Assembly: GCA_023052935.1 (NCBI GenBank)
Contig: CM041294.1
Span: 12,262,414 to 12,326,413, forward strand
Reading direction: 5' to 3'
DNA: 64,000 nt
From: Piezodorus guildinii
Lineage: Eukaryota; Arthropoda; Insecta; Hemiptera; Pentatomidae
Positions 56,953-64,000 of the stretch are shown here, piece by piece. Made by a program: the position numbers and the translations under genes. How positions within the stretch are numbered: position 1 is the stretch's first letter; the number at the start of each line of letters is the position of its first letter. A model generated the notes under the pieces. That model saw only the letters and a list, made by a program, of their open reading frames with translations, did not search any database and was not told the DNA's origin.

Positions 56953-57745
56953 TTTTTATTTATATTTTATTGAATTTTACAACTGTATATTACATAAATA
57001 CAATACGTAAAAGTGATGAATTATAATAAAATGCGTATAAGGCTTGTGAAGAAACTACAAGTTAGTAGATTCCGAGGCCATCTTCTTTTCAATCGCCTCG
57101 GAGGTTTGTCAGGAATATGCGAGGTTGATAGGTTGCGGACAAGAGGGTTTATATGAGCTGGGAGTTTGGAATTGAAAGTGGTATATCTGGTACGAGAAAG
57201 GTCTGCCACAAACGGGATATCAAGGTCGTTATGGATGATTTTATTTGTGACGAAATAAGGAGCATTTAGGATTTTGCGAAGGATTTCGGATTGTAAGGAT
57301 TGGATGCGGGAGGAATTAAATGGCTTAGTAGAGCCCCAAAGCTCGATTCCATATGTCCAGATGGGTCTGATGACAGTGATATAAATGAGCTTTTTGTAGT
57401 GAATTGGAAGTTATGAACGGTTGTCTAGTAAGTGTTGTAGTAATCGGTATCTACGGGCAGTTTCTTGTCGTTTTAGTCTCGTGTGAGGGTTCCATGTAAG
57501 AGTTTGTCAAGATGGAGTCCTAGGTATCGGATTTGTTCAACAGGTATGAGTGGCGTATTATTAAAGGATACGGTAGGGCAGGAGGTCATCGGTTTTCGAC
57601 GAAGGGTAAAGGTAATTTGGTGGGATTTTATAGGGTTTTTTTTAATCCTCCAGTTCTGACACCATTCTTCAATGGCTGTGATGTGGGACTGAATGGATAA
57701 CATGTGTTATGGATGGATAACACACAAGTGTCATCCGCGAATGAT
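56953..57745 (-). mobile_element. Jockey subfamily C copy (J14)
   Basis: Minus strand: MLSIQSHITAIEEWCQNWRI, then NPIKSHQITFTLRRK, MTSCPTVSFNNTPLIPVEQI, YLGLHLDKLLHGTLT (frameshifted), thumb, MADLSRTRYTTFNSKLPAHI, RRLKRRWPRNLL. The tail on plus is the T-rich 56953-56975. It lies head to tail with J13, both on the minus strand. Confidence 0.83.
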
Positions 57746-57749
57746 AATA

Positions 57750-58190
57750 TTTAAGTAGGTTTTATTTATTTATTTTTTTTATCTTTCTTTTTTCTTTTCT
57801 TTTATCCCTGTAAGATACAGAGGTGAGGTCGGACTTTTATATTGTGATTACTCTTTTGGTGGACTATTCTCCTGCATTGCATGCATTTGCAAGAGGTCTT
57901 TGCTCATGTTATGATCGCGCATGGAAGACAATATTTTTCAAGCAGGCTTCTATTACTTTGAGTCTGTCCAGTAATCAGTTATATTCAGTATGAGCCGAAA
58001 GTTTACACAAATTTTTACCAGAGTTATAAACGTCCTGTCAGATTTATTGTATTAAATATCGAATTTCTACAATATTAGAGGATTTCAAAGAATTTGATAT
58101 GTCTCCATGAGCTATAGGTTGTAAGATTTATGTAAGGCCTCTCTAGTCAGTTAATCGTCCCTCACTGGTATTCTAGTCAATGGTGACTCT
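57750..58190. other. Unassigned DNA
   Basis: No gene or repeat recognised. Confidence 0.4.
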
Positions 58191-58194
58191 ACCT

Positions 58195-58715
58195 CTAATC
58201 CCGAAGAAAATACCTACTTGGCATCTTCCTATTAAAATCCTTACGAGCTAGAAAATCTTCCTATATCTTTGAGCTCCTTACTCTACACTCTTCCGTGCAC
58301 CACCTTAACACAAGATCTCAACTTACCGATCCATACCTAACAGTATCCTTTGAAAAGTCCTTTATCATCCGTGCTACCATACTTTGCAACTTTTTACCCA
58401 TCTCCCTCCGTATAGTTGTCATCCCTAGCCACTTTAAAACACTTACTATTTATCCACATTCTCAAAAATCAATCTTCCGCACATATGTGATGAATCCTGA
58501 CTGTTAATACTTAACTAAGCTCATTCGATGTTGTTATCTGTTTTTATTTGTATCTTTTTTTTTATAATAACTTTAAATACATTACTGCTGGTGAAATAAG
58601 TATGTATCAAATGAAGTCAGACGGATTGGACTTTCTCTATTCACTGCATATTATTCTTAGGGGACGAAATGTCCCTGAATAAAAATTATTTTTCCTCCAT
58701 TTCATTCATTCATAA
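58195..58715 (+). mobile_element. CR1-like LINE 3' end (C4)
   Basis: ORF 58295-58507 contains HHLNTRSQLTDPYLTVSFEK and IRATILCNFLPISLR, the typical C-terminal R-x-FWN-LP region of CR1-type LINEs. The terminus AGGGGACGAAATGTCCCTGA plus ATAAAAAT forms a GGGAC/GTCCC hairpin as in C2. Confidence 0.75.
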
Positions 58716-58783
58716 AGTCAGTCATTTCGGAAGTTCCAGGATGATGTGTAGTCAGTTTTTATAGCAGGTTAAAAAAAAAAAAA

Positions 58784-60208
58784 TCTGGTGCGGGCAACAC
58801 ACGACTTTCATTTACCTCAATTTTTAGAATCAATTAAAGAATTTTCAAATACAGTTAGAGATAAAAATAAGTGAAATCATTAAAGAATTAATTAAGTTGA
58901 ATTTCTGTGTGTGTTGGGATCACTTGTAGCTGGGTGGCTAGCGTAACAGCCTCATGCCAAAGGACACGATTTCAAATCCGCAGGTGGTCCTAGTATTTTT
59001 TAATGAGAGTAAAAAATCCTTAGTTACGCCGTCCTTCGGAGGGGACGTTAAAAGGTGGTCCCGAGGCTGTGCGATGTCAGGTACTCGTTAATGATCCCTA
59101 TCCTAATAAAACCTGGATAGGCAAAATTTAGGACTCCCACTGTAGCATCGTCCGACTAGCCATACTAAAAAAACAACATCATTCCTGAATGTTTTGAAAA
59201 TTCTATGAAGTTTTAATTTTAATTTTTATCCGCTTGCAATTAAGAGATATTTCTTTTTTTTATCTGTTTGCCATAAAACTACAACTACCGGTCCAGAACT
59301 TATTTTTTAATATATATATATACATCGTCCGATTAGCCATAGTAGCATAAAGTGACGTTAAATAAATAAATAAAATAACATAAATCCATGTGTGTTTATC
59401 AAAACATGTGTTTTATTTTAAAAAAAACTATTATTTTATTATCTAAAATAATCAGTTAGTTTTATCTTCTTTTCATCACTCTCTATTAACTTTTAAAAGC
59501 TTGTTTATGGGATAATATTTTTTTCTAAAATCTTTAGCTTTCCATACCTGTATATTACTTGTATTATTTGTGTATATTGCTTTCATACATGTATATTACT
59601 GTTCTTATGTTCAAAAAATGAAAAATTGGGTTAAAAATATATTTTTTCAGTTTTCTCCTTTAGTTGGGTATCGAATTCATTCAATTTATATATTTACCTG
59701 TTTTTCATCAGTGGTGATAAGACAATATATTTATTTTTATAAAATCTACAAAATTAAAGGTACTTTACAAGAAACAAATGTAAAATATCGGCATTTAAGC
59801 CCTGTCAGACCATTTTAATTAAAATAAAACGTGCATAATGTTTAAGCCTATTAAATGTTACATCGATATAGAGAGTTTAATCAAAATCGTCAGAACCGTT
59901 TTGGAGAAAATCGAAAAAAGGTGCAAAATGCATGGTATAAAGTAGCTCTTCTGGTAAGCTGATTTTGATGAAAAAGATTTTATAACGTCTCGTGCGTATA
60001 GTTGTCGTAATTATGAAATTTCAGTTTCATAGAACTTATCGTTTCCCCGGGAGTTATCACACACACACACACACACACAGACCTTTTTGCGGGACTTGGT
60101 TATTTGGACTCAGGGGACTAAAATGTGTATTTCCGTTGAAAACTTCAATTCGAAAATTTTCACGATCGCAATACTTTCCCGTGCTATATATAGTTAGTGA
60201 AAGTAAAA
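58784..60208 (+). repeat. R1 repeat copy split by a SINE
   Basis: 5' part 58784-58915 (TCTGGTGCGGGCAACACACG) and 3' part 59386-60208, ending CTATATATAGTTAGTGAAAG plus TAA. The CA microsatellite lies at 60058-60078. The SINE at 58916-59385 interrupts it at a GTGTGTT site. Confidence 0.8.
58916..59385 (+). mobile_element. tRNA-derived SINE family I, with repeated tail segment
   Basis: Head, A box (TAGCTGGGTGGCTAGC) and body as in 4850-5128, flanked by TGTGTGTT at 58908-58915 and 59386-59393. CATCGTCCGA(C/T)TAGCCATA occurs twice, at about 59144-59162 and 59324-59342, bracketing about 160 unrelated bases. The B box is mutated (GATTTCAAATCC). Confidence 0.8.
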
Positions 60209-60209
60209 A

Positions 60210-62060
60210 TTAGTGGAGAAAAAGATACATAAGGGTCATTCTGTGAACAACTACCTCGACATAACAGTTCGTTAAGCACAAGTGGACCGCTTCATTCAGA
60301 GAACCTACGTTTGCTAAAGTATTGATACTAGTCTATACAAAACATTTGAGGTGGGCATCAATGCACCGTACACATTGGAAACAGATCTGCAGCAGTGAGC
60401 CATGTTATTGTAATTACATATTACTGGTTCAAATAATTTTTATATGATAACAAATTATAAAAAACCGAAATTTGACTAAAATTTAATAAGTGATTAAAAA
60501 AAGTCTGCGGAAAAGGTATTTTCTGTGGGTAATTCGGTATTTTTGTTAGGGATATATGCACACCCTGAATGGAAGTACGTTCTGAAACATTAGGCCGTTC
60601 TGAAAGCCCTACCATACGTCAGAATGATTTACTAGCCTATATAACCCCATAGCAGCGAACATAACCCTCAAAAACCTAGCAATAACACAGTAACACAGCG
60701 CAAGAAAACGACGATAGAATATAAAAACAAAGGTTTAAATTTATGTGTATAAGGGGTAAAGAGTGTTGTGCATGTAATTTTATCTCAATAGATAGATTTT
60801 ATAATGGTTTGTAAATGGTCCACAGAATATTAATATTATTATGTATTGAGGATCCTGAGGACAATAAATTTATTATTGGATAACTTCACTGTTAATCTAG
60901 TAAATATTAATAGGACTTTGTCCGCAAAAGTACGCAGGTCGTCTGCCTGCCCTCTTGAGTTTCCCAATGGTCTATCCCTTTCCGCGGTACCCCAGGAACT
61001 TCCTAGACCCCAGCTAGCAGCCGACAAGAGGGTGGTAAAAGATAAAAATAATATCATAAAGGTTTACAATGCCGTATTTAAGATATTAGAAATATTTCTT
61101 AAAATTAGTGTCTACAAAGGATAGACCACCAATTTTGGGCACTACCCATATCATATCTGCCCCTTTTTGTCATGGCCAATAGGAATTGGCAGTTTAAAAA
61201 AAATAGCATTTTTAAAAAAATGAGGTAATAAAAGTGATCGGGACGAGAATTGAATGAAACCCATAAGAGACGCCTAAGACTTATTCCATCTTGGCCAGCC
61301 ATCTAAATAGTTTTAAGGTACCTTCTGGTTGTGATATTTTTGCCAAAATAATATGTCCCTCAGTATTTTAAGTCACAGTTCTAAACATCATGTAAATAGA
61401 GTTTGAAATTAAAATCTATGTATTAGCCATAAATTATAATAATTGCTCTAATTTATACCTTCCCTCGCATGCCACCTATTCAAATTGGTAATCATACTCT
61501 TAAAAAATAAACCCAATGGTTTCAGTAAATATAGTATATACATACATTAAATATATCAATCAATACATTTACTTATTAGATTCCATCGGTTTTCATTGTC
61601 ATCCTTGGCTCTATAAACCTCCTATAATAGACGTAAGATAAAGTCAACCCAAGATAGACTTTGAAAATTATTAATAAACATGCCAATTACTCAAACCCGA
61701 TTAAAGAGGCGCCCAAGAATGTCCTCACAAAGGAAATATCCGAAGGTAGAAGTAAAGGCGGGTAAATCCTCGAAGAGGTAGATGTGGTAACGATTAACTG
61801 TCAAACTGGATAAGGTATGCGGTTGGCTAAATACCCCGCTAATTGCCAACAGTAACCCAGTTAGTGAGTGCCTTCTCTTGGCAAATGTTTGCAAGTCGTC
61901 ATGTCCCACCTTCTTTGATGACCGTCGTAATTTCCAACGAAAGGTGATTTATAATGTACCTTTCACATTAACGATCATACACACATTTATACAATACCTG
62001 TAACTCTACAATTCATGACGGGTCGTAGGCTCAGTACATATAGAGTTCGTACTGTTTCTA
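60210..62060. other. Unassigned DNA
   Basis: No recognised gene or transposon. 60940-61030 is GC-richer with a 92-codon plus ORF (60846-61124) and overlapping minus ORF but no known domain. 61690-61910 is similar. Confidence 0.4.
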
Positions 62061-62065
62061 GGTCA

Positions 62066-63032
62066 ACGGCCGTGCAATGAGGTGGTTTTACAGGTCGAGA
62101 TTCAGTCGCCAGGTTTTTCCCTGTTTTCTGGACACCCGCTTCATAAAAGCCGGTCAACCCCAAGAGAATCTCCCAATCTTTGGGTCGTCCCACGGCTGAA
62201 ATATAGGGTTGTGTCACATGAAATGTCCGTTTTCAAGGTAAAGGATTTTTATAAAAAATACGATATGAAAACAAGATAATTTTGTTCGAAGTATTTACCT
62301 TCTTTTTCTACATATTTTTCCCAACGTGAAACCAACTTTTTTATCCCCGAACTGAAAAATTCTGAGCTTTGAAGTGAAACAAAATCTGAAAACGCACTTT
62401 TCACTCGATCATCATTTTCAAAAAGTTTTCCTTTGACGAAGTTGCCTAAATTCCTAACAGGTGGTAATCTGTTGGAGACAAGTCGGGAGAATATGGTGGG
62501 TGCGGAAGAAATTCGTAGCCCAGTTCTTTCATTTTTTGCACGGTATGTTTTGAAACATGCCGCTCAGTCAGATTATGAGGTACCCATGTATCGAGCTTTT
62601 TTACTTTCCCACTACACTTTAAATGTCTGGAAACGGTAGTTGCACTTGCATTTAGTTGTGCTGAGAGTCCTTCAACTGTTTGGTAGAGGTTTCCTTCTAC
62701 TGTATATTTGAGGACATCGTTGTCTATTACGGACGGAGGTATTCCTAGGGGCAAGTTTTCCAAGTTGGTATCGATATACTAAAAAGTGGGTAATTGATTT
62801 GGAAGCTAATGTTTACAATATAAAGGTAGAGGATTAGTAACTTTTCACTTTAAATATGTAAACCTTCGGAAGATAACAACCGAGACCTGCAAAATCCTTT
62901 ATGTATTTCAGAAACTATAAAAACGGACATTTCATGTGAAATAACCAAATAAAATAAAAACTAATATTATACTATAGCCGGGTTTCGAACCCAGGACCCA
63001 GAAAACAGTAGACTAGTGCTCTATCCACGTAT
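62066..63032 (-). mobile_element. tRNA-derived SINE family II, split by mariner M2
   Basis: The body 62066-62201 (AACGGCCGTGCAATGAGGTG ... CACGGCTGAAATA) and the head 62952-63032 (AGCCGGGTTTCGAACCCAGG, AGTAGACTAGTGCTCTATCC) match the uninterrupted SINE at 20535-20778. Confidence 0.75.
62204..62949 (-). mobile_element. Mariner-like transposon, internally deleted (M2), nested in a SINE
   Basis: Inverted ends of about 28 bases: GGGTTGTGTCACATGAAATG plus TCCGTTTT against AAAACGGACATTTCATGTGA plus AATAACC, with TA duplications at 62202-62203 and 62950-62951. Minus ORF 62446-62763 (105 codons): VEGLSAQLNASATTVSRHLK (helix-turn-helix), KVKKLDTWVPHNLTER joined in frame to HVSKHTVQKMKELGYEFLPH and PPYSPDLSPTDYHLL. 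The join deletes about 100 residues with the first two catalytic Asp of the DD34D triad, so it cannot make active transposase. Confidence 0.87.
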
Positions 63033-63921
63033 ATTAATAATTATTTATCTCAAGAAGCTACGTTGAAGAGACGCTACTCATTAAAATTCATAATTGAGAC
63101 GTTGATTTTCCGAAAAGTACTAAAGGACATTTTTTACAAAATTGATATTCTTACACATTTGTATTCTCATCAATTAGTTATATCTAAATTTCCTATTTGA
63201 TTTTATCTAATGAACACCCAAGCCCTTAATAAACGCAATTTAGAAATATAATTATCTTCTAAAGGAAATAATTACACATTTAATTTCGTTCCCAATTATA
63301 CCAAAACATCTCAGTTCATATCTTTAATATGATGTTATTAATATACTAAAAAAAACAATTCTGGATTTTAATGCGAAAAGAATCAAATTAGCTAATTTAA
63401 TAATATAATAATTAGTGATTTTCGCGCCTCCTGTAAAATTTCCTAGACTGGATATGGTACCTTTTGGAAATCAACGTCTCAATTACAGAAAAAGGAGAAT
63501 TTTCCAGAAGATAAAATGAGGAGATAAGGAAAACAATCATTATTATTATTCCAAAATTATTATATTACTTAATTAGAACTATTATGAGACACGATATCAT
63601 TATTTTCAGACAAATTTTAACCAACGGCGATGATTCGGGACATTCAAATTGGTATTGGTCCGTACAAACATGGAAAGCCAAGCAGAGACAGGTTAGCTAA
63701 AATGTTGACCAGGTGTTTGTGTGGCTTGGTTGGGATCCAGTTTGCTGATGAACAAAAATTAAAGCTGCCTCGACGATAATTGGAAACGATACTGGTCAAC
63801 TGCTCCCATACAGCTTTTTACCATTTTAATTCCTTCTTTTTTTTGGTTTGTTTTTTTCTATCCATTTTAAGTGGAGTTGGCTTCTGATGAATCTTCTCTT
63901 CATAGTCACTAATATAGAGCC

Positions 63922-63953
<32 letters not shown>

Positions 63954-64000
63954 AATCTTAATTAAAATCTTTACTTCTTAATTGTGCCATGTATAAAACT
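63033..64000. other. Unassigned AT-rich DNA with (TA)n at 63921-63944
   Basis: Nothing recognised except the microsatellite and a short (TG)n after it. Confidence 0.45.

Noticed and set aside
60846..61124. 92-codon gene with overlapping minus-strand ORF
   Set aside because: GC-richer than the background but no domain, no homologous copy in the window and both strands open, typical of chance.

Overview
This is an AT-rich (about 70% by eye) nuclear eukaryotic window, most likely from an insect. The evidence is the mix of repeats: Jockey-clade, RTE-like, I-like and CR1-like LINEs, mariner elements, tRNA-derived SINEs, Helitrons with insect-type ends, a hAT-type MITE, long (TA)n runs and no operon structure. 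A sap-feeding hemipteran is plausible from the flavour of the LINEs, but the order is not proven. No rRNA, functional tRNA or CRISPR array was found.

The only intact, non-transposon gene I can support is a single-exon sirtuin of SIRT2 type at 5299-6243 (+). It keeps the sirtuin fold landmarks and the four zinc cysteines but has lost the catalytic histidine (Tyr158) and has an altered NAD loop (GGRIS instead of GAGIS). It therefore looks like a conserved pseudoenzyme or a decaying retrocopy.

Layout. 1-2.4 kb: RTE-like remnant, then unassigned DNA. 2.4-5.3 kb: foldback elements, repeat R1 and a tRNA-SINE with target duplication. 5.3-6.3 kb: sirtuin. 6.3-9.7 kb: I-like RNase H remnant and a cluster of Jockey copies, two of which used the same target site. 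9.8-16.1 kb: hAT-like MITE, Jockey and RTE fragments, a GC-richer island and two Helitrons lying almost end to end. 16-27 kb: R1 copies, CR1 and Jockey fragments, a mariner helix-turn-helix fragment and a foldback inside R1. 27-33 kb: RTE-like and Jockey copies plus a minisatellite. 34-41 kb: intact SINE, an interrupted CR1, a three-unit satellite, Jockey, foldback and CR1. 42-46 kb: SINE, deleted mariner and a 1.4 kb foldback. 46-50 kb: best-preserved Jockey copy, an RTE split by CR1, and a Jockey with an internal tandem duplication. 50.6-52 kb: a Helitron carrying a PIF1 helicase remnant with a perfect 50-bp foldback inside it. 53-58 kb: RTE and Jockey copies with nested insertions. 58-63 kb: CR1, R1 with a nested SINE, and a SINE with a nested mariner.

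Taken together the window is a layered record of transposition. Nearly all LINE copies are 5'-truncated, as expected of target-primed reverse transcription, and none has a complete ORF. The most unusual recurrent signal is a set of seven foldback elements with unrelated arms. Most of them carry, just inside one arm, the same short hairpin with a hammerhead-ribozyme-like core (CTGATGA, stem, GAAAC). They resemble Penelope-like or retrozyme-like elements and are the best candidate for an undescribed family here.
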